Source: Firmicutes bacterium UBA5496 (GTDB taxonomy: Bacteria; Bacillota; Proteinivoracia; UBA4975). Taken from it: 6,400 nucleotides of DNA. Every line of letters begins with the position of its first letter. The stretch's first letter is position 1. Shown piece by piece: positions 1 to 6,052 of the stretch. The translations under genes and the position numbers were made by a program. Below the pieces are notes generated by a model. It worked only from the letters and a program-made list of their open reading frames with translations, made no database searches and had not been told where the DNA came from. The DNA lies in NCBI GenBank assembly GCA_002427015.1, contig DIPE01000012.1, positions 1 through 6,400 on the forward strand, read 5' to 3'.

Positions 1-40
1 CTTGATTCCTCTTTGCCTGCCCGTCTGCCGCTGTTTCCCG

Positions 41-56
41 GTTTTTTCCAAAAAAC
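41..56. repeat. short T6/A6 palindrome
   Basis: A perfect inverted repeat, GTTTTTT-CC-AAAAAAC on the plus strand, lies just past the pyrE terminator hairpin. It may act as an auxiliary termination or pausing sequence for minus-strand transcripts, since its T run follows the hairpin at 65-78. It may also be chance. Nothing else in bases 1-60 could be assigned: the plus frames are partly open, but no recognisable protein end is visible. Confidence 0.3.
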
Positions 57-84
57 GAAAATTACCCGCAGTTGCGGGCTTTTT
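57..84. terminator. intrinsic terminator after pyrE, probably bidirectional
   Basis: The hairpin CCCGC-AGTT-GCGGG (65-78) is followed on the plus strand by CTTTTTATTTATTT, a good Rho-independent terminator in that direction. On the minus strand the same stem is followed by TAATTTTCGTTTTTT, a weaker but plausible T tract for ending the pyr operon. The stem lies only 5 bases beyond the pyrE stop codon. A terminator with T tracts on both sides suggests that a convergent plus-strand transcript ends here too, although no gene is visible in the few bases to the left. Confidence 0.7.
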
Positions 85-649
85 ATTTATTTCTGCTGCC
101 GGGCCTGTCGAAGGGCTGGTTGGCCTGACATAAAGGACAGTTTTCCCGGTTCCAGGTCTGAGGCCGGAGCTGATACAGGGAATAATAGGGAACGCCAAAG
201 TCCAGGGCGCCGGCAGTGCGGTCGACTATAAGGGCTCCCCCTGCCACTTGGGCGCCGCTGCCTGCCATTAACCTGACTACCTCTTGCGCGGAACCGCCGG
301 TAGTGGCCACATCTTCTGCCACCAGCACCCTTTCCCCGTGGCTGATGGAAAAACCCCGGCGCAGGGTCATGACATCCTCGGAGCGCTCGGTGAATATCGC
401 CCGGCAGCCAAGGGTCAAGCCCAGCTGGTATGCCCAGGTCACTCCTCCCATGGCCGGTCCCACAACTACATCGATTTTTTGCCCGGCCAGTTTTTCTGCC
501 ATGGCCTCCGCCAGCTTTTGGTCCAGGTGCGGGTATTGGAGGACCAGGGCGCATTGCAGGTATGTATCGCTGTGGAGCCCTGAGGTCAGCAGGAAGTGTC
601 CTTTCTGCAGGGCATTAGTTTCATGAAACATCTCTTCTATGTTCAGCAC
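83..649 (-). CDS. pyrE: orotate phosphoribosyltransferase
   Basis: PyrE transfers the phosphoribosyl group of PRPP to orotate, making OMP in the cytoplasm. The 188-residue product has the family's N-terminal GHFLLTSGLHSDTYLQ segment (17-32), the VVGPAMGG loop (62-69), a RSEDVMTLRRGF segment (89-100) and the diagnostic PRPP-binding loop VLVAEDVATTGGS (108-120). It ends with CPLC (171-174) and a RPGSR tail, a form I associate with clostridial PyrE. The start is GTG at 649: AAGGAG lies 8 bases upstream, whereas the internal ATG at codon 7 has only a weak site. The start overlaps the pyrF stop by 7 bases (GTGCTGA), so translation is probably coupled. It is the last gene of the operon, with the terminator directly behind its TAA stop. 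The length is slightly short of E. coli PyrE but normal for this shorter subgroup. Confidence 0.96.
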   Translation of the reverse strand: MLNIEEMFHETNALQKGHFLLTSGLHSDTYLQCALVLQYPHLDQKLAEAMAEKLAGQKIDVVVGPAMGGVTWAYQLGLTLGCRAIFTERSEDVMTLRRGFSISHGERVLVAEDVATTGGSAQEVVRLMAGSGAQVAGGALIVDRTAGALDFGVPYYSLYQLRPQTWNRENCPLCQANQPFDRPGSRNK

Positions 650-1320
650 TGGGCCAACTCCTTTATTATTTCTTCTGCCGCCCGGACCGGGTCGGGGGCA
701 GCGGTGATGGGCCTGCCCACCACAATATGGCTTGCCCCGCCTTGAGCAGCCCGGGCGGGGGTCATAACCCGCTTCTGGTCGCCAGTGGCTGCGCCCTCAG
801 GGCGGATTCCCGGAGTGACCCGGAGAAAATCCCGGGGCAATGCTGCCAGCAGCTGCAAATCCGTGGGAGCGCAGATAACGCCGTGGATGCCGACTTTCAG
901 GGCCAGTTCCGCCAAAGCCACCACCTGTTTACCTAAGGGCCACTGGATTCCAATGGCGCCCAGCTGCTCCTGGTCAAGACTGGTGAGCACTGTCACGGCC
1001 AGCAGTTTCGTCGGACCGCACATGGCTTTGCAGGCCCGGAGCATCTCGATGCCGCCGGCGGCATGAATGGTACACAGGTCCACCCCCCAGCGGGTGGCGG
1101 CGGCCACTGCCCGGCTGGCAGTATTGGGAATATCGTGGAACTTGAGATCGAGAAAGACTTTTTTCCCCTGCTCCTTTAGCCATCCTAGCATTGACGGGCC
1201 GACGCTGGTAAAAAGCTCCATCCCTACCTTGTAAAAATTCACTCTGTCCCCCAGGTTGTCGACCCAAGCTTGGGCCTGGGCAGCTTGATTTGTGTCTAGG
1301 GCAACAATCAGCTCAGTCAT
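643..1320 (-). CDS. pyrF: orotidine 5'-phosphate decarboxylase
   Basis: PyrF decarboxylates OMP to UMP, the last step of the pathway. The 225-residue TIM-barrel protein shows the full family signature: ALD with Asp9, YKVG with Lys31, FLDLKFHDIPNT (56-67) carrying the catalytic Asp58/Lys60/Asp63 array, the phosphate loop TPGIRPEG (169-176), then DQKRVMTPARA (181-191) and VVGRPIT (200-206). The start at 1320 (MTELIVALD) is set by AAGGAGG 6 bases upstream and by alignment to the family N-terminus. An ATG eight codons further upstream in the same frame lacks such support. The start overlaps the end of pyrD by 8 bases (ATGACTGA). No active-site residue is missing. Confidence 0.97.
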   Translation of the reverse strand: MTELIVALDTNQAAQAQAWVDNLGDRVNFYKVGMELFTSVGPSMLGWLKEQGKKVFLDLKFHDIPNTASRAVAAATRWGVDLCTIHAAGGIEMLRACKAMCGPTKLLAVTVLTSLDQEQLGAIGIQWPLGKQVVALAELALKVGIHGVICAPTDLQLLAALPRDFLRVTPGIRPEGAATGDQKRVMTPARAAQGGASHIVVGRPITAAPDPVRAAEEIIKELAQC

Positions 1321-2236
1321 GATTGCCTCCTTGGCGGTGGGCAAGCCCCACCAATTCTTTGACGCTGGTATTCTCTCTTTCTAGCCAACTTGCCAGTTCC
1401 TTGGCCAGCCTTGGCAGCAACAGGGGATCGGCAAAGGCGGCGCTTCCCACCTGGACGGCGGCGGCTCCCGCCAGCAAAAATTCCAGCACATCCTCCACCC
1501 TGGCAATGCCCCCACAGCCAATGATGGGTATGCTGACAGCCTTAGCAGCTTGCCAGACCAGGCTCAGGGCCACCGGCTTGATTGCCGGCCCTGAGAGACC
1601 GCCGCTGACATTGCCCAAAATGGGCCGCCTGGTCCGGACATCTATAGCTATTCCCCGGAGGGTGTTAATCAGGGTAAGGGCATTGGCGCCGGCGGCCTCT
1701 GCCGCCAGAGCTGGCTGGGTGATATCTGTTATGTTAGGCGTCAGTTTCACCACCAGGGGCAGGGGGCACACGCTCCTGACCCGGGAAACCAATTTATATA
1801 CAGTATTTGCATCGGTGCCAAAGGTGATGCCCCCTTCCCGGACATTTGGACAGGAGAGATTGAGCTCCAGGCCCAATAAATCTTGGCCCGCCAGAGCTTC
1901 CGCCACCTGTACATAGTCTTCCTCTGTCCTGCCGGCTACATTGACCAGGATGGGCACACCTTGCTGCTGCAGCCAGGGGAGCTCTTCATTTAAAGCCCCA
2001 TCCAGGCCGCTATTTTGCAGGCCAATAGCATTGAGCATTCCCCCCGGGGTTTCGGCCACCCTAGGTCCGGGATTGCCCGCCCGGGGCTCAGGGGTGACGG
2101 CCTTGGTCACCACCGCCCCCAGGATTTTCAGGCTAAAGAGTCGACTGTATTCCCGGCCCCAGCCAAAACAGCCGGAGGCGGGCATGAGGGGATTTTTCAG
2201 CTGGGCGAAACCTAGATCAGCTGTTGTCCGGCTCAT
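1313..2236 (-). CDS. pyrD: dihydroorotate dehydrogenase, catalytic subunit (class 1B)
   Basis: PyrD is the FMN-containing subunit that oxidises dihydroorotate to orotate. The 307-residue protein carries TKAVT with Lys45, NAIGLQN (69-75), NLSCPNV (126-132) with Cys129 as the catalytic base, VVKLTPN with Lys164, GGLSGPAIKP (212-221), GCGGI (240-244) and VGSA (263-266) for FMN phosphate. A cysteine base plus an adjacent pyrK identifies the class 1B, NAD-linked heterotetramer, not the quinone-linked membrane class 2 enzyme. The start is the ATG at 2236, 8 bases after GGGGAGGTGG, a strong ribosome binding site. It overlaps the pyrK stop as ATGA. A longer in-frame open stretch continues upstream but only reads pyrK in another frame. 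Confidence 0.97.
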   Translation of the reverse strand: MSRTTADLGFAQLKNPLMPASGCFGWGREYSRLFSLKILGAVVTKAVTPEPRAGNPGPRVAETPGGMLNAIGLQNSGLDGALNEELPWLQQQGVPILVNVAGRTEEDYVQVAEALAGQDLLGLELNLSCPNVREGGITFGTDANTVYKLVSRVRSVCPLPLVVKLTPNITDITQPALAAEAAGANALTLINTLRGIAIDVRTRRPILGNVSGGLSGPAIKPVALSLVWQAAKAVSIPIIGCGGIARVEDVLEFLLAGAAAVQVGSAAFADPLLLPRLAKELASWLERENTSVKELVGLAHRQGGNHD

Positions 2237-2967
2237 GGAAACACCACCTCCCCGGCGGCAAAGACGGGACCGTCTTTGCAGACCAAGGCATTGCCCTTGG
2301 TGGTCATGCAAGTACAGCCCATGCAGGCCCCAAGGCCGCAAGCCATCCGCGCTTCCAGGGCAAACTGCCCCGGTATATCCCGCTGTAAAAGCAGGGATTG
2401 GAGGCCCGCCAGCATGGGCTCCGGGCCGCAGGCAGCCACCCACATTCCCTGCTGCAAATTTTCCTCAGCATACAGGACCAGGTTGCCGGCAAAGCCCTTG
2501 CTGCCGTCATCTGTAGCGTATTGAATATCCACGGCAGGGGGCAGATCCAGATGGTCCAGCCAGAGCTCGCCGGCGCTGCGCCCGCCCATAACGAAGGTGC
2601 ACCTGCCCAGCCTTCTGGCCAGCAATGTAAGAGCAGCGGCGCCAATGCCCCCACCCAACAGCAGGGCGGGCCCGGGCATTGGCCTGAAGCCGTTGCCCAA
2701 TGGGCCCAGGATTTGCAGGGTATCACCCTTGTTTACCTGCTCCAGGGCCTTGGTACCCCGGCCCTGGCGGCGGATGATAAGGGTAATTGCCTCACCTTCG
2801 GCATCGGCAACAGTAAAGGGCCGGCGCAGGCTAAAGCCGGGGACCTGCAGGTGGATAAATTGACCAGCCTGGACCCCGGCAGCAATTTCCGGTGTTTGCA
2901 GTTTTAATTTATATATATCTTCAGTCAAGGGCACGTTGGCCAAGACGACAGCCCTTGTTTCCATCAT
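2233..2967 (-). CDS. pyrK: dihydroorotate dehydrogenase electron-transfer subunit PyrK
   Basis: PyrK carries FAD and a [2Fe-2S] cluster and moves electrons from PyrD's FMN to NAD+. The 244-residue product belongs to the ferredoxin-reductase-like family. LRRPFTVAD (47-55) matches the FAD-binding R-P-x-S/T motif, LLLGGGIGAAAL (102-113) and AACGPEPM (178-185) match the NAD-binding fold, and the C-terminus has Cys210-x4-Cys215-x2-Cys218-x11-Cys230, the expected cluster ligands. Cys220 is an extra cysteine next to them. Two ATGs are adjacent (2967 and 2964). The first gives an ATGA overlap with the pyrC stop and the second a TGATG overlap. Upstream is only CAGGTAGG, so initiation probably relies on coupling to pyrC, and which ATG is used is uncertain. 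Confidence 0.96.
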   Translation of the reverse strand: MMETRAVVLANVPLTEDIYKLKLQTPEIAAGVQAGQFIHLQVPGFSLRRPFTVADAEGEAITLIIRRQGRGTKALEQVNKGDTLQILGPLGNGFRPMPGPALLLGGGIGAAALTLLARRLGRCTFVMGGRSAGELWLDHLDLPPAVDIQYATDDGSKGFAGNLVLYAEENLQQGMWVAACGPEPMLAGLQSLLLQRDIPGQFALEARMACGLGACMGCTCMTTKGNALVCKDGPVFAAGEVVFP

Positions 2968-4274
2968 CCTACCTGGGCCACAGGCTGCGCTGCCGGCCCT
3001 GCACCTACCTTGCCATTGAGCATTACTACTTCACCCTGAACAATGGTCATCACTGGCAGACCCGCCAGCTTCCACCCGGCCACAGGCGTATTGCGGCCCT
3101 TGCTGACAAATTCCCCAGGATTGACCAGGGCCTGAGCCCTGGGGTCGATGACTGTAATATCCGCCCTCTCGCCTGCTGCCAGGGTGAGATTTCTGCCCAG
3201 CACCCGGCGGGGGCCGGCAGTCAGCTTTTCAATCAAAGTCGCCAGGGGCAGGCGCCCGCTTTGAACCAGGTGGGCATAGAGCAGGGGCCAGGCAATTTCC
3301 AGGCCGGCGATACCTGCCGGGGCGTCGTCAAAGGTGGTCCGCTTTTCTTCTTCCTTGTGAGGAGCGTGGTCGGTGGCGATGGCGTCGATAGTGCCATCCA
3401 GCAGTCCCGCCAGCAACGCTTCACAGTCTTCTTGGCGGCGCAGAGGGGGATTGACCTTGGCCAGGGTATTGTAGCCCTGGCATTCCGCTTCGGTCAGCAG
3501 CAGGTGATGAGGAGTGACATCGGCGGTGACCCTTACTCCCCGGGCCTTGGCCCGGCGCACGGCGGCGACAGCGCCGGCGGTGCTCAGGTGAGTGAGGTGC
3601 AGCCTGCAACCGGTGGCTTCCGCCAGGATAATATCCCGCTCCACAGCGGCGACTTCCGCAACAGGGTCGGAGCCTGTCAGGCCCAGCTTGTCTGCCAGGG
3701 GGCCGGCGTTCATCACCCCGTCGGCGTTGAGGCTTGCATCTTCGGGATGGCTGATGAGCAGCAGGTCCCACTGGGCGGCATAGCGCATGGCATTGTGAGC
3801 GATATGAGCATTTTGCACCCATTTGCCGTCATCGCTGAAGCCGATAGCCCCTGCCCTGTGCATCAGACCCATTTCGGAAATTTCCTGGCCAGCTTGGCCC
3901 TTGGTGATGGCCCCAATGGGCAGCACTTCCACCCAGCCCTGATCCTTGGCTTTCAGTTTAATTAGTTCAATCAGCAGGGGAGTATCGATTACCGGAGCAG
4001 TGTTGGGCATGGCGCAAATGGTGGTAAATCCGCCCTTGGCTGCTGCCGCTGTCCCGGTGGCAATGGTCTCTTTGCCTTCCTGGCCCGGTTCCCGCAGGTG
4101 GGCGTGAAGGTCGACCAAGCCCGGCAGCACTATCTTGCCGGCCAAATCTACGCTTTGCCCCGGCCGCACCAGGTCTTTGCCTACTTCAGCAATCTTGCCA
4201 TCCCGAATCCAGATATCCGCGTATCTCTCTCCGCTTGCATCGATTAATTTAGCGTTTTTCAGCAGCAGTTCCAT
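2964..4274 (-). CDS. pyrC: dihydroorotase, class I
   Basis: PyrC reversibly cyclises carbamoyl aspartate to dihydroorotate. The 436-residue product is a metal-dependent amidohydrolase with DLHAHLREPG (55-64, metal ligands His57 and His59), MPNT (89-92), SDDG (147-150), SHPED with His176, LTHLS with His228, KVNPPLR (273-279, substrate binding) and ATDHAPH (300-306) with catalytic Asp302. These are the marks of the longer class I form that is often found with PyrB, not the short E. coli type. The start is the ATG at 4274, which shares its A with the pyrB stop (TAATG); AGGAG lies about 10 bases upstream. The frame stays open much further upstream, but that is antisense-free overlap with pyrB and carries no family sequence. 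The C-terminal GAGPAAQPVAQVG tail is low complexity and runs a little past the usual end. Confidence 0.97.
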   Translation of the reverse strand: MELLLKNAKLIDASGERYADIWIRDGKIAEVGKDLVRPGQSVDLAGKIVLPGLVDLHAHLREPGQEGKETIATGTAAAAKGGFTTICAMPNTAPVIDTPLLIELIKLKAKDQGWVEVLPIGAITKGQAGQEISEMGLMHRAGAIGFSDDGKWVQNAHIAHNAMRYAAQWDLLLISHPEDASLNADGVMNAGPLADKLGLTGSDPVAEVAAVERDIILAEATGCRLHLTHLSTAGAVAAVRRAKARGVRVTADVTPHHLLLTEAECQGYNTLAKVNPPLRRQEDCEALLAGLLDGTIDAIATDHAPHKEEEKRTTFDDAPAGIAGLEIAWPLLYAHLVQSGRLPLATLIEKLTAGPRRVLGRNLTLAAGERADITVIDPRAQALVNPGEFVSKGRNTPVAGWKLAGLPVMTIVQGEVVMLNGKVGAGPAAQPVAQVG

Positions 4275-5185
4275 TAGTGTCCGCTCCTTTCGTCTAAGAG
4301 GCTGAGCACAGCCATGCGTATTGCCACTCCGTTGGTTACCTGATCGAGGATTACAGAATTGGGTCCGTCGGCAGCCCTGCCGCTGATTTCTATCCCCCGG
4401 TTCATGGGGCCGGGGTGAAGCAGGAGCATATCTCCGGGCAGGCGGTTCTGGTCGATTCCCCAGAAGCTGAAGTATTCCTTTTGCGATGGAAAGAGTCCCT
4501 GTTCTTGACGCTCCTTTTGAATCCGGAGCACATTGACGCAGTCGGCGTCCGCAAGGGCCCTGTCCAAATCTGTTTCTACTTCCACCGGCCATTCCGAGGC
4601 ATCCGGCAGCATGGTGGCGGGACCGGTGACAACCACCTGGGCCCCTAATTTCGTCAGGCCATGGATGTTAGAGCGGGCCACCCGGCTGTGGAGAATGTCC
4701 CCGGCGATTACCACTTTCAGCCCCTCAATCCGGCCCTTGTGCCGCCAGATGGTGAGCAGGTCCAGGAGGCCCTGGGTGGGGTGCTCGTGCTTGCCCTCGC
4801 CGGCGTTGACCACCGCGGCCCGGACATTATCCGCCACCAGTTTGACGGCGCCGGAGGTGCCGTGGCGGATGACCATGCAGTCTACAGCCATGGCTTCAAT
4901 ATTCCAGGCAGTGTCCAGGAGGCTTTCACCCTTGACCAGGCTGGAACCCTGGTGGGCAAAGTTGATGACATGAGCCCCCAGGTACTGGGCGGCAAGTTCA
5001 AAGGACATGCGAGTGCGGGTGCTGGGTTCAAAGAACATGTTGGCTATTGTCCTGCCCTTCAGCTCTTTGCCGGCCTTTTCCCCTTTATCCAGACGCTCGC
5101 GGTAATAGTTTCCCCGCTTTAGTATCTCCCACATTTCATCGGCATTGAGCGCTTCTAAAGTCAATAAATCTTTTGTCAATGTCAT
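4274..5185 (-). CDS. pyrB: aspartate carbamoyltransferase, catalytic subunit
   Basis: PyrB condenses carbamoyl phosphate with L-aspartate, the first committed step. The 303-residue protein has FEPSTRTRMSFE (52-63, carbamoyl phosphate site), SLVKGES (82-88, with Lys85 reaching from the neighbouring subunit), HGTSGA (108-113), GKHEHPTQGLLDL (131-143), GDILHSRVARSN (162-173), RIQKERQ (221-227, aspartate binding) and HPGPMNRG (257-264). All catalytic residues are present. The start is the ATG at 5185 (MTLTKDLL), preceded by GGGGGGAG with a 4-base spacer. The same frame has an ATG at 5245, but that lies in the leader across the terminator hairpin and would add non-family sequence. No pyrI regulatory subunit is visible, as expected for a Firmicute. 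It is the first gene of the operon and directly downstream of two attenuators. Confidence 0.97.
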   Translation of the reverse strand: MTLTKDLLTLEALNADEMWEILKRGNYYRERLDKGEKAGKELKGRTIANMFFEPSTRTRMSFELAAQYLGAHVINFAHQGSSLVKGESLLDTAWNIEAMAVDCMVIRHGTSGAVKLVADNVRAAVVNAGEGKHEHPTQGLLDLLTIWRHKGRIEGLKVVIAGDILHSRVARSNIHGLTKLGAQVVVTGPATMLPDASEWPVEVETDLDRALADADCVNVLRIQKERQEQGLFPSQKEYFSFWGIDQNRLPGDMLLLHPGPMNRGIEISGRAADGPNSVILDQVTNGVAIRMAVLSLLDERSGH

Positions 5186-5197
5186 CTTTCTCCCCCC
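5186..5197 (-). promoter_or_regulatory. pyrB ribosome binding site
   Basis: GGGGGGAG (5197-5190) followed by AAAG lies directly before the ATG at 5185. It decides the start against the more upstream in-frame ATG. The site begins only about 7 bases after the T tract of the second leader terminator, so transcripts that pass that terminator carry it in full. Confidence 0.75.
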
Positions 5198-5204
5198 AGT
5201 CTGC

Positions 5205-5236
5205 AAAAAACCGGCCCTCCCAAGGAGAGGCCGGTT
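5205..5236 (-). terminator. pyr leader attenuator terminator 2
   Basis: On the minus strand AACCGGCC, a bulged T, CTCC, the loop TTG, GGAG and GGCCGGTT form a 12-bp stem ending in TTTTTT. It sits between the second PyrR-type hairpin and the pyrB ribosome binding site, and no gene ends here, so it is an attenuator and not the end of a transcript. Its 5' strand (5224-5234, CCGGCCTCTCC) can instead pair with GGCGAGGCTGG (5280-5270) of the upstream PyrR hairpin, 10 of 11 positions including one G-U, which gives the antiterminator. Confidence 0.88.
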
Positions 5237-5263
5237 GGCGTACAATTAAAGCTCTTGCGCCAC

Positions 5264-5296
5264 GCCTTGCCAGCCTCGCCGGACTGTTTTAAAGGC
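5264..5296 (-). promoter_or_regulatory. PyrR-binding hairpin 2 (anti-antiterminator)
   Basis: The minus strand carries CAGTCCGGCGAGGCTG, which contains a full match to the PyrR-binding core AGUCCnGnGAGGYU as I know it from Bacillus pyr leaders. It is framed by GCCTT and AAGGC, forming the lower stem. PyrR bound with UMP/UTP should stabilise this hairpin, block the antiterminator and let terminator 2 fold. The PyrR protein is not encoded in the window. The assignment rests on motif, position upstream of pyrB and the mutually exclusive pairing with the terminator. Confidence 0.88.
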
Positions 5297-5304
5297 AGTG
5301 CATC

Positions 5305-5335
5305 AAAAAAGCCTTGCACCAGTGAGGCGCAAGGC
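5305..5335 (-). terminator. pyr leader attenuator terminator 1
   Basis: GCCTTGCGCC-TCACT-GGTGCAAGGC forms a 10-bp stem with one G-U pair, followed directly by TTTTTT on the minus strand: a strong intrinsic terminator about 60 bases into the leader. Its 5' strand and loop (CCTTGCGCCTCAC, 5334-5322) can pair with GTGAGGCCGTCAAGG (5376-5362) of the first PyrR-type hairpin (7 bp plus 5 bp around a small internal loop), which is the antiterminator. Stem formation is therefore conditional on PyrR. Confidence 0.9.
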
Positions 5336-5361
5336 TAGCGTACATAGCAATTTCGCATTCC

Positions 5362-5392
5362 CCTTGACGGCCTCACAGGACCGATTTAAAGG
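5362..5392 (-). promoter_or_regulatory. PyrR-binding hairpin 1 (anti-antiterminator)
   Basis: CGGTCCTGTGAGGCCG on the minus strand matches the PyrR core (GUCCnGnGAGGY) except that the base before GUCC is G where A is usual. CCTT and AAGG close the lower stem with the same TAAA internal side as hairpin 2. It lies at the very start of the predicted transcript and 26 bases before terminator 1. The 3' half of the hairpin is also the antiterminator strand, the classical logic of Bacillus pyr attenuation. Confidence 0.87.
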
Positions 5393-5400
5393 TTTTTTAT

Positions 5401-5429
5401 AGTATAACCTAAAATCCTTTGCTTGTAAA
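5401..5429 (-). promoter_or_regulatory. pyr operon promoter, sigma-A type
   Basis: TTTACA (5429-5424) and TATACT (5406-5401) on the minus strand are separated by exactly 17 bases. Each hexamer differs from consensus TTGACA/TATAAT at one position. Transcription would start near 5394, immediately before the first PyrR hairpin. The AT-rich stretch upstream (5430-5443) could serve as an UP element. No other promoter of this quality was seen between 5186 and 5464. Confidence 0.8.
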
Positions 5430-5431
5430 TA

Positions 5432-5468
5432 GAAAAATAAAAAATAGCAAAGCTACATGTTTGGCTAT
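5432..5468 (-). terminator. possible terminator after the C45-like remnant
   Basis: On the minus strand ATAGC, a bulged C and AAA can pair with TTTGCTAT across the loop CATGTAGC, followed by TTTTTTATTTTT. The stem is AT-rich and bulged, so weaker than the leader terminators. It overlaps the stop codon at 5467-5465 and sits immediately before the pyr promoter, the right place to insulate the operon. Confidence 0.5.
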
Positions 5469-6052
5469 ACATGCTTATATCCGCGCTTTTTTATAACATA
5501 GCGCAGCAAAAAGAATAACCCGACTATCAGCGTTGTGCCTAAAGCAGAAAAAAGCAGATAAACCCAAATTCGATTTTGAGAGGTCTCCTGATTATCACCG
5601 AGGTAATTTGAAAAATTGCCTTGGGTCAGGTCTGAAGCCAGTATTCCTTCCATTCCTTCAGGAATCTGAAATTTCAAGTTTTCCTCGAATCCTCTATAGG
5701 TTTCTATGCTTTTTTTCTTCAAGGATATTTTCCACAGCTTTTCATAGTTTTTGTCGAGAGCAAGATAAATACAGTTTTCTCTGGGCTCAAATACCATAGA
5801 ACATAGAGTTATTGCCTGAGCAGTTTTTTGCAGGCAGGCAAAAGCATTGTCAATGCTAAAATTCTCCCGGCTCTCAGCCAGGTATTTACAGGCAGCGCGA
5901 TACCGATCTGCACCGGTGCCAGCAACTGCGCCCAAGGGAACATCCCTGAAATCAGAGTGCTTAAAATTTGTCATGGCGATGAAGCCGTCATTAATAGGAA
6001 ATATTTCATTCCCATCGGCTCCGGCTTCAATTATTGCCGCATTGGGAAAATA
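5465..6052 (-). pseudogene. C-terminal remnant of a C45-type linear amide C-N hydrolase with membrane anchor
   Basis: From the ATG at 5974 this frame gives 169 residues. The DRYRAACKYLAE segment (23-34), a T-x-x-S-M-V-F-E-P stretch (56-64) and Y-x-A-L-D then W-K-I-S (70-85) resemble the C-terminal part of C45 (acyl-CoA:6-APA acyltransferase-like) hydrolases. Family-like sequence continues in frame upstream of that ATG for 26 codons (NAAIIEAG ... NDGFIAMTNF, where the family has TNHF), up to a TGA at 6055-6053. The ATG is therefore an internal Met. No ribosome binding site or N-terminal catalytic cysteine region is present, so the gene seems to have lost its first half. Residues about 137-161 form a hydrophobic helix followed by KKRGYKHV, which suggests a membrane-anchored C-terminus. 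GC content is clearly lower than in pyr. The family call is from motif memory and is moderate; a functional short membrane protein starting at 5974 is a less likely alternative. Confidence 0.55.

Noticed and set aside
2237..2443. A 376-residue pyrD with an extended N-terminus
   Set aside because: The added residues are a shadow of pyrK. The ATG at 2236 has a strong ribosome binding site and gives the normal length.
2892..3965. Long plus-strand open frame of 357 codons
   Set aside because: It lies antisense to pyrC in GC-rich DNA, has no ribosome binding site or recognisable motif, and is explained by codon bias on the other strand.
4275..4592. A 542-residue pyrC with an extended N-terminus
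   Set aside because: The extension is another reading frame of pyrB. MELLLKNAKLIDASGERYAD at 4274 is the normal dihydroorotase start and overlaps the pyrB stop.
5205..5236. Terminator 2 as the end of a separate small RNA or upstream gene
   Set aside because: No gene precedes it on the minus strand, and its mutually exclusive pairing with the PyrR-type hairpin fits attenuation better.
5186..5245. A longer pyrB starting at the ATG at 5245
   Set aside because: The extra 20 codons read through the terminator hairpin and have no family similarity. The ATG at 5185 has the ribosome binding site and matches the usual N-terminus.
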